A DNA stretch of 64,000 bases, from NCBI RefSeq assembly GCF_020097815.1, contig NZ_CP083663.1, forward strand, positions 992,001-1,056,000, given 5' to 3'. Both the position numbers and the translations under genes were made by a program. Shown piece by piece: positions 1-8,529 of the stretch (positions are counted from its first letter, which is position 1; every line of letters begins with the position of its first letter). This DNA comes from Haloprofundus salinisoli. Its GTDB lineage: Archaea; Halobacteriota; Halobacteria; Halobacteriales; Haloferacaceae. The notes beneath the pieces are model-generated. The model was not told the origin of the DNA. It was given only the letters and a program-made list of their open reading frames with translations, and ran no database searches.

Positions 1-776
1 CGTTCGTGCTCGTTTACGGCGTGGGTCGGGTGGCCGTCGAACCGCTGTTGGTTCGGGCGGTCAGGGCGCGAAACGAGAACAACCCGACAGTCGTCGGTGC
101 GGTCGAACTCTACCTCCGCATCGGCGTCGTGGCCGTCGCGTTCGGCGCGGCGCTGGGGGCGGCCGGGTACACGCGGGTGCTGACGGGGTCGACCATCGCC
201 GTCGCCATCGTCTCGCTGACGGTGGGTGTCGCCGGGCGAGAGGTGCTCGGGACGCTCGTCGGCGGGTTGTTTCTCGTGACCGACCCGGACTTCAACGTCG
301 GCGACTACATCGCGTGGGGCGACACCGAGGGCGTCGTCGAATCCATCGGCTTTCGGGTGACCCGCGTCCGGACCGTCGACAACGAGATAATCAGCGTTCC
401 GAACACGGAACTGACGACGAACGTCATCACGAAGCCGTACGGACAGAACCAGTTCCGCATCAACGAGGAGGTGGGCGTCTACTACGAGGAGGATGTAGAG
501 GAGGCCATCGGGATTCTGCGCGACGAGGCGGTGACTGACCCGGCTATCCTCTCGAACCCTCAACCGAAGATTCGCGTCACCGGCTTCGAGGGCGACCACA
601 TCCGGCTGCAGGTGCTGTTCTGGGTTTCGGAACCGACGCGGCGGACGGTACTCGACACGTTCTCGGACTACGCCCGCCGGGTCCAGGTGCGGTGTGAGAA
701 CGCCGGAATCACGCTCGGTGCGACCTCCGCGGTAGATATGGGCGGTGACCTCGCGGTCGAACGCGCCGGCGAGTGA
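1..776 (+). CDS. MscS-family mechanosensitive channel (5' partial)
   Basis: The reading frame is open to the left edge of the window, so the N-terminus is missing. The visible part begins with hydrophobic segments (about residues 30-95), followed by the conserved MscS pore/beta region, including GREVLGTLVGG, VGDYIAWGDTEG and the stretch VRTVDNEIISVPN that marks the beta domain. A soluble alpha/beta C-terminal domain ends in an acidic tail. Members of this family gate ion flow under membrane tension and protect against hypo-osmotic shock, which suits a halophile. The GTG at base 6 is only an internal in-frame codon and should not be taken as the start. Family assignment is strong; the exact subfamily cannot be told from this fragment. 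Confidence 0.85.
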   Translation, partial: FVLVYGVGRVAVEPLLVRAVRARNENNPTVVGAVELYLRIGVVAVAFGAALGAAGYTRVLTGSTIAVAIVSLTVGVAGREVLGTLVGGLFLVTDPDFNVGDYIAWGDTEGVVESIGFRVTRVRTVDNEIISVPNTELTTNVITKPYGQNQFRINEEVGVYYEEDVEEAIGILRDEAVTDPAILSNPQPKIRVTGFEGDHIRLQVLFWVSEPTRRTVLDTFSDYARRVQVRCENAGITLGATSAVDMGGDLAVERAGE

Positions 777-1095
777 GCACGGCGGGTCGCGGTCGACCGC
801 TCGGCGGCGGTCGGGAAACGACGGGGCGTTGACGAGCGAAGCGGGCGAGCGGCCGTGATGAACGAAGCGAAGCAACGGAGTCTCCGCGAGCGAAGCGGGT
901 GGAGGCTCGTCGTGAGTGAAACGAAACGACGGAATCTCCGCGCCGCGTTCGACCTGCGCCGCGCGGAGAGCGGTTCGTTCGAACCGGCGAGACGGACGCA
1001 GATTCGAGTAGCGGGGTGAAAGAAGGAATCTGAGGCCGTCTCGCCGAGGAGAAAAGAGGACGCTTAAGTAGCTCGACTAAGTAGGCTTTTGCACT
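777..1095. other. Intergenic region with degenerate GAGCGAAGC-type repeats
   Basis: This 319-base gap holds no convincing gene. It contains imperfect direct repeats built on GAGCGAAGCG and on a GGA(G/A)TCTCCGCG core (copies near 877-890 and 931-944). Similar low-complexity intergenic sequence is common between haloarchaeal genes (recalled, not searched). The last 35 bases hold the rpsL promoter. Confidence 0.6.
1063..1070 (+). promoter_or_regulatory. TATA-like box of the rpsL-rpsG operon
   Basis: The sequence CTTAAGTA is centred about 28-29 bases upstream of the rpsL ATG at 1096. That is the usual distance between a haloarchaeal TATA box and the transcription start, so the transcript probably begins at or within a few bases of the ATG. 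Confidence 0.6.
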
Positions 1096-1524
1096 ATGGC
1101 GAACGGCAAATACGCCGCACGCAAACTCAAGAAGGACCGTCAGAAGCGACGATGGTCCGACTCCGAGTACGCGCGGCGCGAACGCGGTCTTCGGAAGAAA
1201 TCGGACCCCCTCGAAGGTGCACCGCAGGCGCGGGGCATCGTCCTCGAGAAGGTCGGAATCGAAGCGAAGCAGCCGAACTCGGCGATTCGTAAATGCGTCC
1301 GTGTTCAGCTCATCAAGAACGGCAAGCAGGTCACGGCATTCTGCCCCGGCGACGGTGCCATCTCGTTCATCGACGAGCACGACGAGGTGACCATCGCGGG
1401 CATCGGTGGCGCGAAGGGTCGCGCCATGGGTGACCTCTCCGGTGTCAACTACAAGGTAGAGAAAGTCAACGGCGTCGCGATGCTCGAGCTCGTGCGCGGC
1501 AACGCGGAGAAACCGGTACGCTAA
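1096..1524 (+). CDS. rpsL: 30S ribosomal protein S12 (uS12)
   Basis: The 142-aa product is an archaeal-length uS12, a protein of the decoding centre of the small subunit. The signature [13 protein letters not shown] is present, as are the basic N-terminus and the loop around [13 protein letters not shown] near the C-terminus. The ATG follows a TATA-like box by about 28 bases, suggesting a leaderless message. The stop is separated by one base from the ATG of rpsG, so the two genes form an operon, as in the archaeal str cluster. Confidence 0.97.
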   Translation: MANGKYAARKLKKDRQKRRWSDSEYARRERGLRKKSDPLEGAPQARGIVLEKVGIEAKQPNSAIRKCVRVQLIKNGKQVTAFCPGDGAISFIDEHDEVTIAGIGGAKGRAMGDLSGVNYKVEKVNGVAMLELVRGNAEKPVR

Positions 1525-1525
1525 G

Positions 1526-2146
1526 ATGTCGGACGCAGAGAGCGAAACCCCCGAACCCGAGGCACCGGCCGACAGCGAGGAAGCGCAGGCGAGCGCGCTG
1601 CTGTTCGGCGTCTGGGACGTCTCCGAGATCGAGTACACGGACCCCAGCACCCAGCGCTACCTCAACGTGACGCCCATCGCGCACACGATGGGTCGCCACG
1701 CCTCCAAGCAGTTCCGCAAGTCCGAGATTTCGGTCGTCGAGCGCCTCATCAACCGCCTGATGCAGAGCGAGGACAACACGGGCAAGAAGCAGAAGGCGCT
1801 CGGCATCGTCCGCGACGCCTTCGAGCTCGTCCACGAGCGCAGCGAGGAGAACCCCGCCCAAGTGCTCGTCCGCGCCGTCGAGAACGCCGCACCCCGCGAG
1901 GAGACCGTCCGCCTGAAGTACGGCGGTATCTCGGTCCCGAAAGCCGTCGACGTCGCCCCCCAGCGCCGCGTCGACCAGGCGCTGAAGTTCATCGCCGACG
2001 GCGTCGCCTCCGCGAGCTACAAGTCGACGACTTCGGCCGCCGAGGCGCTCGCACAGCAGCTTCTCGGCGCTGCAGAGTACGACGTTCAGTCGTACCCCAT
2101 CAGCCAGAAAGAAGAGCGCGAGCGCGTCGCCGCCGCGGCTCGCTAA
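1526..2146 (+). CDS. rpsG: 30S ribosomal protein S7 (uS7)
   Basis: The 206-aa product is the archaeal uS7, which organises the head of the 30S subunit and contacts the E and P sites. Recognisable parts are the SKQFRKSEISVVERLINRLM helix region and the NPAQVLVRAVENAAPREE block. The first 25 or so residues are a very acidic extension typical of halophilic proteins. The gene begins one base after rpsL and is followed by a pyrimidine-rich tract, so it is probably the last gene of the operon. Confidence 0.97.
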   Translation: MSDAESETPEPEAPADSEEAQASALLFGVWDVSEIEYTDPSTQRYLNVTPIAHTMGRHASKQFRKSEISVVERLINRLMQSEDNTGKKQKALGIVRDAFELVHERSEENPAQVLVRAVENAAPREETVRLKYGGISVPKAVDVAPQRRVDQALKFIADGVASASYKSTTSAAEALAQQLLGAAEYDVQSYPISQKEERERVAAAAR

Positions 2147-2153
2147 TCTGCAG

Positions 2154-2171
2154 TCTTTCTCTTTCGTTTTT
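2154..2171 (+). terminator. T-rich termination tract after rpsG
   Basis: A pyrimidine tract with TCTTTCTCTTT and then TTTTT starts eight bases after the rpsG stop. Archaeal RNA polymerase terminates on such U-tracts without needing a hairpin. The facing gene on the minus strand ends at 2233. Confidence 0.5.
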
Positions 2172-2232
2172 CGCGCCGGTGAGCGGTGCGGCCGTCGTTT
2201 AGCCCGTTAAACGGAGCAAATCGCGTGACTTC

Positions 2233-3009
2233 TCAGTCGGCCGCCTGCGGCCCGCCGCTGCTACCGACGGCGTACGACCGGGTCACGTCGACGAGCGCCT
2301 TGCGGTAGTCGCTGGCGGTCGTCTCGACGGCGAGCGAGCGGAACTGGCGCCTGAACTCGTCGACGCGGACGTTCGGGGCGTCGTCGTCGGCGGCGTGCGC
2401 GAGGTCGTACAGGCGGTGGTCGTCGTCGACGAGCTCGTGTCGCTCGACGAGCGCGAGCGCGAACGCCGCGTTGACCGCGGTGATTTCGGGGTCGGAGGCG
2501 GCGGTGGTCCGCGTCCAGTCGGCGCGTGGAACGGCCGTCGGCTGGTCGGCCAGCGCCGCCGCCAACTGCGATTCGAGGAAGTACACCAGTTTCTCCGCCG
2601 GGGCGACCGAGATGGTGATGTCGTCGGCGTAGATGTCCTTCATGTGGTTGGCTATCTGGTAGCAGTGTACGAGTTTACGGCGCTCGACGCTCCGCCCTGT
2701 CAGCGCGAGGTAGAGCGCCTCCTCAGTCGACTGGACGTGGGAGGGGTGCGACTGCTCGTAGCGGGCCATGTGAGAGAACTCGTGGAGAGCGAGTTCGCGC
2801 GCCATCGCGCTCGTCGCGGCCTGTCGTGAGATGTTCAACACGTGGTAGTCGCCGGCGGCGTTGCTGTAGTGGCCCGCCCACGTTCGCTCGTCGGGGTCGT
2901 CTCTGACTCGGACGTGAACCGGCCACGACAACTCATACTCCGTCTCTAAGAGGTCTGCCGCGCTGAGAAAGGCGTCGGGGGCGGCAGACCCCTGCACGCG
3001 AAGATCCAT
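2233..3009 (-). CDS. Putative zincin-like protein (DUF5781-type), HExxH motif
   Basis: This 258-aa protein matches what I recall as the haloarchaeal DUF5781 family; no function is established. It carries LHEFSHMAR, a HExxH motif of the zincin metalloprotease type, about 76 residues from the start, followed by helices rich in His and Tyr (HCYQIANHMKDIYADD). An in-frame ATG exists at 3024, but the ATG at 3009 lies 27 bases from a TATA-like box (3031-3040 on this strand) and is preferred. It is divergent from fusA and convergent with rpsG. A third zinc ligand cannot be assigned, so peptidase activity is only a possibility. Confidence 0.75.
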   Translation of the reverse strand: MDLRVQGSAAPDAFLSAADLLETEYELSWPVHVRVRDDPDERTWAGHYSNAAGDYHVLNISRQAATSAMARELALHEFSHMARYEQSHPSHVQSTEEALYLALTGRSVERRKLVHCYQIANHMKDIYADDITISVAPAEKLVYFLESQLAAALADQPTAVPRADWTRTTAASDPEITAVNAAFALALVERHELVDDDHRLYDLAHAADDDAPNVRVDEFRRQFRSLAVETTASDYRKALVDVTRSYAVGSSGGPQAAD

Positions 3010-3142
3010 GCGTAATAGTGACATGGTCTGAGATAGTATGACTCTTGTGCCGCGCGTCGCGTGAAGACGGAAACGGCGTATCGACTACGCGACGAGTCGC
3101 CGAACTGGTGGTTCGGCCTGATTTTCGGGTTCTTTGCTAAGT

Positions 3143-3180
3143 GGTACGTACCCACACGGAGCCGTGTTAAACGGCCGTTT
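3143..3180. promoter_or_regulatory. Two palindromes upstream of fusA
   Basis: GGTACGTACC at 3143-3152 and AAACGGCCGTTT at 3169-3180 are perfect palindromes of 10 and 12 bases in the divergent region between the zincin-like gene and fusA. They lie about 65-100 bases upstream of the fusA ATG, where archaeal activators or repressors can bind. A CCTTTT element near 3211-3218 is the best TATA candidate for fusA. Function is inferred only from symmetry and position. Confidence 0.4.
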
Positions 3181-3244
3181 TCGACGGATTCGGCGTCGGA
3201 AAAACACTACCCTTTTGACCCTCCTGCCGGTAGGGGCATTCATA

Positions 3245-5425
3245 ATGGGCCGACGAAAGAAAATCGTACAGGAATGTGAGAAACTGATGGACAAGCCGGA
3301 GCAGATCCGGAACATCGCCATCGCCGCTCACGTCGACCACGGGAAGACGACACTTTCGGACAACCTGCTGGCCGGTGCCGGCATGATCTCCGACGCGACT
3401 GCGGGACAGCAGCTCGCGATGGACACCAAAGAGGACGAACAGGAACGCGGCATCACCATCGACGCCGCGAACGTCTCGATGACCCACGAGTGGAACGGCG
3501 AAAACCACCTCATCAACCTCATCGACACGCCGGGCCACGTCGACTTCGGTGGTGACGTGACGCGCGCGATGCGCGCCGTCGACGGTGCGCTCGTGGTCGT
3601 CGACGCCGTCGAGGGCGCGATGCCCCAGACGGAGACGGTGCTCCGACAGGCGCTCCGCGAGGGCGTCAAGCCGGCGCTGTTCATTAACAAGGTCGACCGC
3701 CTCATCAACGAGCTCCAGGAAGGGCCCCAGGAGATGCAGGAGCGTCTCCTCGACGTCATCACCGACGTCAACGAGCTCATCCGCGGCATGACCGAGGAGA
3801 AAGAGTACGACTGGACCGTCTCCGTCGAAGAGGGGACCGTCGCCTTCGGCTCCGCACTGTACAAGTGGGGTGTCTCCATCCCATCGATGCAGGAGACCGG
3901 CATCTCCTTCGGCGACATCATCGAGATGGAGGAGTCGGGCAACCGCGAGGAGCTCCACGAGCGCACGCCGCTTTCGGACGTCGTCCTCGACATGGTCGCC
4001 GAGCACTTCCCGGACCCGCTCGACGCCCAGCCCCGCCGTATCCCGACTATCTGGCGCGGCGACTCCGAATCCGAACTCGCAGAGCAGATGCGCCTCGTCG
4101 ACGACGAGGGCGAGGTCGTCTTCATGTCGACGGACATCTCGATGGACCCCCACGCGGGCGAAATCGCCACGGGTCGTCTCTTCTCCGGAACGCTCGAGAA
4201 AGGCCAGGAGCTGTACGTCTCCGGCACCGCGGGCAAGAACCGCGTCCAGTCGGTCGGTATCTTCATGGGTGACTCCCGCGAGGAGGTGAGCCGCGTTCCG
4301 GCCGGCAACATCGCCGCCGTCACCGGCCTCCGCGACGCCATCGCCGGGTCCACGGTGTCCAGCGTCGAGATGACGCCGTTCGAGTCCATCGAACACATCT
4401 CCGAGCCGGTCATCACCAAATCCGTCGAGGCGACGAACATGGACGACCTGCCGAAGCTCATCCAGACGCTCCAGCAGGTCGCCAAGGAAGACCCGACCAT
4501 CCGCGTCGAGATCAACGAGGACACCGGCGAGCACCTCATCAGCGGACAGGGCGAACTCCACCTCGAGGTCATCACTCAGCGCATCCGCGACAACCAGGGC
4601 ATCCCGGTCCACACCGGCGAGCCCATCGTCGTCTACCGCGAGGCTCCCCAGCAGCAGTCGCGCGAGGTCGAGGGTGTCTCCCCGAACCGCCACAACAAGT
4701 TCTACATCACCGCCGAGCCGATGTCGCAGGACATCGTCGACGCCATCAAGCTCGGTGAGGTGGCGATGGACATGCCCGAGCTGGAGCGCCGCGAAGCGCT
4801 GCAGGAAGCCGGCATGGACAAGGACACCTCCCAGAACGTCGAACACATCTTCGGCACGAACATCCTCATCGACGACACGAAGGGTATCCAGCACCTCAAC
4901 GAGACGATGGAGCTCGTCATCGAGGGTCTCGAAGAGGCGCTCGACGACGGTCCATTGGCGGCGGAGCCGGTGCAGGGTACGCTGCTGCGTCTGCACGACG
5001 CGCGTCTCCACGAGGACACCATCCACCGCGGTCCCGCGCAGGTCATCCCGGCGGTCCGCGAGGCGGTCCACCGTTCGCTCATCGACTCGCAGATCAAACT
5101 GCTCGAGCCGATCCAGAACGTCCGCATCGACGTCGCCTCCGACTACATGGGCTCGGCCTCCGGCGAGATTCAGGGTCGCCGCGGCCGCGTCGACGACATG
5201 TACCAGGAAGGTGACCTCATGGTCATCGAGGGTATCGCGCCCGTCGAAGAGATGATCGGGTTCTCCTCGGACATCCGCTCTGCGACCGAGGGTCGCGCGT
5301 CGTGGAACACCGAGAACGCCGGCTTCCGCGTGCTCTCGGACAGCCTCCAGCGCGACAAGATTATGGAGATCCGCGAGCGCAAGGGGATGAAGCTCGAGCT
5401 CTCGCCGGCCATCGACTACATCTAA
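3245..5425 (+). CDS. fusA: Elongation factor 2 (aEF-2)
   Basis: The 726-aa product is the GTPase that translocates tRNA and mRNA on the ribosome. The G domain shows [12 protein letters not shown] (P-loop), [13 protein letters not shown] and NKVDR in order. Domain IV contains the diphthamide site in TIHRGPAQ, with the modifiable His at about residue 594. The open frame extends 37 codons further upstream, but the ATG at 3245 begins the usual archaeal N-terminus [15 protein letters not shown]. It is separated from rpsL-rpsG by an unrelated minus-strand gene and has its own promoter region. Confidence 0.97.
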   Translation: MGRRKKIVQECEKLMDKPEQIRNIAIAAHVDHGKTTLSDNLLAGAGMISDATAGQQLAMDTKEDEQERGITIDAANVSMTHEWNGENHLINLIDTPGHVDFGGDVTRAMRAVDGALVVVDAVEGAMPQTETVLRQALREGVKPALFINKVDRLINELQEGPQEMQERLLDVITDVNELIRGMTEEKEYDWTVSVEEGTVAFGSALYKWGVSIPSMQETGISFGDIIEMEESGNREELHERTPLSDVVLDMVAEHFPDPLDAQPRRIPTIWRGDSESELAEQMRLVDDEGEVVFMSTDISMDPHAGEIATGRLFSGTLEKGQELYVSGTAGKNRVQSVGIFMGDSREEVSRVPAGNIAAVTGLRDAIAGSTVSSVEMTPFESIEHISEPVITKSVEATNMDDLPKLIQTLQQVAKEDPTIRVEINEDTGEHLISGQGELHLEVITQRIRDNQGIPVHTGEPIVVYREAPQQQSREVEGVSPNRHNKFYITAEPMSQDIVDAIKLGEVAMDMPELERREALQEAGMDKDTSQNVEHIFGTNILIDDTKGIQHLNETMELVIEGLEEALDDGPLAAEPVQGTLLRLHDARLHEDTIHRGPAQVIPAVREAVHRSLIDSQIKLLEPIQNVRIDVASDYMGSASGEIQGRRGRVDDMYQEGDLMVIEGIAPVEEMIGFSSDIRSATEGRASWNTENAGFRVLSDSLQRDKIMEIRERKGMKLELSPAIDYI

Positions 5426-5456
5426 GCGCGACCGATCGCGCGCTTCTCTCCTTCTT
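5426..5456 (+). terminator. Hairpin and pyrimidine tract after fusA
   Basis: GCGCG at 5426-5430 pairs with CGCGC at 5437-5441 immediately after the fusA stop, followed by a pyrimidine-rich run to about 5456. The arrangement resembles an intrinsic terminator. Confidence 0.5.
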
Positions 5457-5522
5457 TCGCGGCCCCGAGCGGCGGCCACGCCGCTATCGACCGACGTCGG
5501 TCAGAATTGCGAGTGACGAAGA

Positions 5523-5530
5523 GTTATAAC
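5523..5530 (+). promoter_or_regulatory. TATA-like box upstream of the ACT/hom leader ORF
   Basis: GTTATAAC is centred about 27 bases before the ATG at 5554 and about 128 bases before the ACT-domain gene start at 5655. The spacing puts the predicted transcription start at the ATG of the short upstream ORF rather than at the ACT gene, leaving roughly a 100-base leader for the latter. Confidence 0.55.
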
Positions 5531-5553
5531 CCACGTAGCGTCAGAAGCGTAGT

Positions 5554-5658
5554 ATGCGGATTGGCGCACACCAGCCGCGGCGTATCGACACGGAGCCACA
5601 AAGCGACCGCTCCCTGTCGACAACAGGCGGGTGGCGCGTTTCGGAGGTGAACCGATGA
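5554..5658 (+). CDS. Putative 34-aa leader peptide (upstream ORF)
   Basis: An ATG at 5554 opens a 34-codon frame ending in TGA at 5656-5658, which overlaps the ATG of the ACT-domain gene (ATGA). The ATG sits about 27 bases downstream of GTTATAAC, so it should be translated as a leaderless start. The peptide has three Thr codons, two of them adjacent ACA codons, which are unusual in this GC-rich genome. They are followed by Gly-Gly-Trp. The Shine-Dalgarno sequence of the next gene (GGAGGTGA) lies inside the last codons. A cis-acting leader peptide that couples or attenuates translation of the amino-acid genes downstream is an inference. Confidence 0.45.
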   Translation: MRIGAHQPRRIDTEPQSDRSLSTTGGWRVSEVNR

Positions 5659-6182
5659 GCGACGGCGAGACGCCGCAGCCGCACACGGTTCGGCTCGAAC
5701 TCGTCGACGAGCCCGGCCAGTTGCTCGCGGCGCTGCGGCCCATCGCCGACAACGGCGGTAACCTGCTCTCCATCTACCACGAGCGCGGCAACCTCACGCC
5801 GCGCGGTCACATCCCCGTCGAAGTCGACCTGGAGTGTCCGCCGGACCGCTTCGACACCATCGTCGACGCGCTTCGAGAGAACGGCGTCAACGTGATACAG
5901 GCGGGTGCGGAGCGCTACGGCGAACAGTTGACCGTCCTTCTGGTCGGACACCTCGTCGACACGGACCTCTCGGACACGCTCCGGAGCATCGAAGAGTGCG
6001 CGAACGCGGCGCTGGCGGACCTCTCGGTGTCGGCACCCGAAGGCCGAAACGAGGTGTCGAGCGCCCGCGTCCGACTGGCGACCCAAGCGGGCAAACGTGG
6101 GAACGTCCTTGCCGTCGTCCGGGAGATCGCCGACCGGAAGGATCTCCGAGTCGTCGAACCTCTCGCGGAGGGGTCGGCGTGA
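5655..6182 (+). CDS. ACT-domain amino-acid-binding protein
   Basis: The 175-aa protein has an N-terminal ACT fold (TVRLELVDEPGQLLAALRPI, then GGNLLSIYHERG), the ligand-binding module of amino-acid biosynthetic enzymes. A second alpha/beta half (about residues 90-170) looks like a degenerate repeat. It overlaps homoserine dehydrogenase by four bases (GTGA), so it is likely the regulatory partner of that enzyme, sensing threonine or a related amino acid; the ligand is an inference. The ATG at 5655 is preceded by an excellent Shine-Dalgarno GGAGGTGA (5643-5650), unlike most genes here, which look leaderless. Confidence 0.85.
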   Translation: MSDGETPQPHTVRLELVDEPGQLLAALRPIADNGGNLLSIYHERGNLTPRGHIPVEVDLECPPDRFDTIVDALRENGVNVIQAGAERYGEQLTVLLVGHLVDTDLSDTLRSIEECANAALADLSVSAPEGRNEVSSARVRLATQAGKRGNVLAVVREIADRKDLRVVEPLAEGSA

Positions 6183-7120
6183 GAGTCGCCGTCGTCGGTG
6201 CCGGAGCGGTGGGTCGCTCCGTCGCCGAGTTGGCCGCCGACTACGGCCAAGAGGTGACGGTGCTCGCGGACTCGCGGGGCGCGGTCGTCGACGCCGACGG
6301 GGTCGACGTCGCCGCGGCGCTCGACCGGAAGCAAGAGGAGGGAAGCGTCGGCGACAGGGAGATCGGCGACGCGCTCGTGTCGGAGTACGACGTGCTCGTC
6401 GAGGCGACGCCGACGACGCTCGGCGACGCCGAGCCCGGCTTCTCGCACGTGCGAGCGGCCCTCGAATCGAACCGTCACGTCGTGTTGGCGAACAAAGGAC
6501 CGGTCGCCGAACGCTACGAGGACCTTCGTGCGCTCGAACGCGACAGCGACGGCGACGTGCTGTTCGAGGCGACGGTCGGCGGCGCGATTCCCGTCCTCTC
6601 GGCTGTCTCGGACTTCGGCCCCGACCAGATCACCGCCGCCCGCGGCGTGCTGAACGGGACGGCGAACTTCATCCTCTCGCGGATGACCGCCGAGGGGTTG
6701 GACTACGACCACGTGCTCGCGGAGGCGCAGGACCTCGGCGTCGCCGAGGCGGACCCCTCCTTCGACGTGGAAGGGACCGACGCGGCGCTCAAATGCGTCA
6801 TCCTCGGTAACGTGCTCTACGACGGCGGCTACTCGCTTTCCGACGCCGACGTCGAAGGTATCCGCGACATCCCCGGAAGCGCGCTCGAACTCGCCGCCGA
6901 AGACGGACAAACGGTGCGACTCATCGGCGAGGCGACCGCGGACGGCGTTCGCGTCGGCCCCCGGCTCGTCTCCGAAAACGGGACGCTCGCGGTGACCGGT
7001 ACCCAGAACATCGTCCAACTGGAGACGACCCACGCGGGTCGGTTGAACATCAGCGGTCGGGGGGCGGGCGGTCCCGAGACGGCGAGTGCGGTGCTATCGG
7101 ACGTTCGGCGCCTGGAGTAG
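6179..7120 (+). CDS. hom: Homoserine dehydrogenase
   Basis: The 313-aa enzyme reduces aspartate semialdehyde to homoserine in the threonine/methionine pathway. The N-terminal NAD(P)-binding motif is VVGAGAVGRSVAEL. The catalytic domain contains ANKGPVA, FEATVGGAIPVL, GVLNGTANFIL and the Asp-rich stretch EADPSFDVEGTDAALK, all characteristic. No ACT domain is fused at the C-terminus; the separate ACT protein just upstream seems to supply it. The GTG start at 6179 overlaps the ACT gene stop by four bases. The longer open frame from 5834 only reads through the ACT gene in another frame. Confidence 0.93.
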   Translation: MRVAVVGAGAVGRSVAELAADYGQEVTVLADSRGAVVDADGVDVAAALDRKQEEGSVGDREIGDALVSEYDVLVEATPTTLGDAEPGFSHVRAALESNRHVVLANKGPVAERYEDLRALERDSDGDVLFEATVGGAIPVLSAVSDFGPDQITAARGVLNGTANFILSRMTAEGLDYDHVLAEAQDLGVAEADPSFDVEGTDAALKCVILGNVLYDGGYSLSDADVEGIRDIPGSALELAAEDGQTVRLIGEATADGVRVGPRLVSENGTLAVTGTQNIVQLETTHAGRLNISGRGAGGPETASAVLSDVRRLE

Positions 7121-7128
7121 CTGTTGTC

Positions 7129-7148
7129 ACCGACTACCGCACGGTAGC
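7129..7148. repeat. 20-base repeat with palindromic core, copy 1
   Basis: ACCGACTACCGCACGGTAGC lies nine bases after the hom stop. Its core CTACCG-CA-CGGTAG is a near-perfect palindrome. An exact copy occurs on the opposite strand at 47446-47465, also downstream of a gene when read in that gene's direction. It may be a transcript-end hairpin or a protein site. Confidence 0.55.
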
Positions 7149-7201
7149 CAGTGTCAAACCGCAAGACGGCGTCGGGGTGTCCCGTATGCCGTATCGAAAT
7201 C

Positions 7202-7260
7202 GTTTTAGGGTCCTCAACCAAAGGAAACGCCACATAGCGCCTTAGCGCGTGAGCTAAACA
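7202..7260 (+). promoter_or_regulatory. tuf promoter and short structured leader
   Basis: GTTTTAGG at 7202-7209 is a likely TATA box, giving a predicted start near 7230 and a leader of about 30 bases. The leader contains TTAGC (7242-7246) and GCTAA (7253-7257), able to form a five-base-pair hairpin ending three bases before the tuf ATG. Its effect on translation is unknown. Confidence 0.4.
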
Positions 7261-8529
7261 ATGAGCGAAGACAAACCACACCAGAACTTGGCCATCATCG
7301 GCCACGTTGACCACGGAAAAAGCACGCTCGTGGGCCGACTCCTCTTCGAGACGGGATCGGTTCCGGAGCACGTAATCGAGCAGCACCGCGAAGAAGCAGA
7401 AGAGAAGGGCAAAGGCGGCTTCGAGTTCGCCTACGTGATGGACAACCTCGCCGAGGAGCGCGAGCGCGGTGTCACCATCGACATCGCCCACCAGGAGTTC
7501 GACACGGACAAGTACTACTTCACCATCGTCGACTGTCCGGGCCACCGTGACTTCGTCAAGAACATGATCACGGGTGCCTCGCAGGCTGACAACGCGGTTC
7601 TCGTCGTCGCCGCCGACGACGGTGTCGCGCCGCAGACCCGCGAGCACGTGTTCCTCGCCCGCACGCTCGGCATCAACGAGCTCATCATCGGCGTCAACAA
7701 GATGGACGTCGTCGACTACTCGGAGGACTCCTACAAGGAGGTCCGCGAGGAAGTCCAGAACCTGCTCAACCAGGTTCGCTTCAACGCCGACGACGCGACG
7801 TTCGTCCCGATCTCGGCGTTCGAGGGCGACAACATCGCCGACGCCAGCGACAACACGTCCTGGTACGACGGCCCGACGCTCCTCGAAGCGCTCAACGACC
7901 TGCCGGAAGTCGAGCCGCCGACGGACGCGCCGCTGCGACTCCCGATCCAGGACGTCTACACCATCTCCGGCATCGGTACGGTCCCGGTCGGCCGCGTCGA
8001 GACCGGTGTCCTCGAGATGGGCGCGAACGTCTCGTTCCAGCCGTCTGACATCTCTGGCGAGGTCAAGACGGTCGAGATGCACCACGAGGAGGTCCCGCGC
8101 GCGGAACCCGGCGACAACGTCGGTTTCAACGTGCGCGGCGTCGGCAAGGACGACATCCGCCGCGGCGACGTCTGTGGCCCGGCCGACGACCCACCGAAGG
8201 TCGCCGAGACGTTCACGGCGCAGGTCGTCGTCATGCAGCACCCCTCGGTCATCACGGCGGGTTACACGCCGGTCTTCCACGCCCACACGGCGCAGGTCGC
8301 CTGTACGGTCGAGTCCATCGACCAGAAGCTCGACCCCGCCTCGGGTGAGGTCGCAGAGGAGAACCCGGACTTCATCAAGTCCGGCGACGCCGCCATCGTG
8401 ACGATCCGTCCGCAGAAGCCGCTCAGCATCGAGCCGTCCGGCGAGATTCCGGAACTCGGTTCCTTCGCCATCCGCGACATGGGTCAGACCATCGCGGCCG
8501 GCAAGGTGCTCGAGGTCAACGAGCGATAA
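7261..8529 (+). CDS. tuf: Elongation factor 1-alpha (aEF-1A)
   Basis: The 422-aa GTPase delivers aminoacyl-tRNA to the ribosome. Motifs are [15 protein letters not shown] near residue 14, [32 protein letters not shown] and NKMDVVDYS, followed by two beta-barrel domains with VGRVETGVL and the C-terminal [13 protein letters not shown]. Length and motifs are those of haloarchaeal aEF-1A. The TAA stop is directly abutted by the ATG of rpsJ, so the two are cotranscribed. This completes the split str locus. Confidence 0.97.
   Translation: MSEDKPHQNLAIIGHVDHGKSTLVGRLLFETGSVPEHVIEQHREEAEEKGKGGFEFAYVMDNLAEERERGVTIDIAHQEFDTDKYYFTIVDCPGHRDFVKNMITGASQADNAVLVVAADDGVAPQTREHVFLARTLGINELIIGVNKMDVVDYSEDSYKEVREEVQNLLNQVRFNADDATFVPISAFEGDNIADASDNTSWYDGPTLLEALNDLPEVEPPTDAPLRLPIQDVYTISGIGTVPVGRVETGVLEMGANVSFQPSDISGEVKTVEMHHEEVPRAEPGDNVGFNVRGVGKDDIRRGDVCGPADDPPKVAETFTAQVVVMQHPSVITAGYTPVFHAHTAQVACTVESIDQKLDPASGEVAEENPDFIKSGDAAIVTIRPQKPLSIEPSGEIPELGSFAIRDMGQTIAAGKVLEVNER

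Noticed and set aside
3167-5479. A 770-codon open frame antisense to fusA
   Set aside because: Composition is rich in Val/Asp/Arg/His in the pattern expected from the complement of a GC-rich gene, with no recognisable motif; fusA on the other strand is certain.
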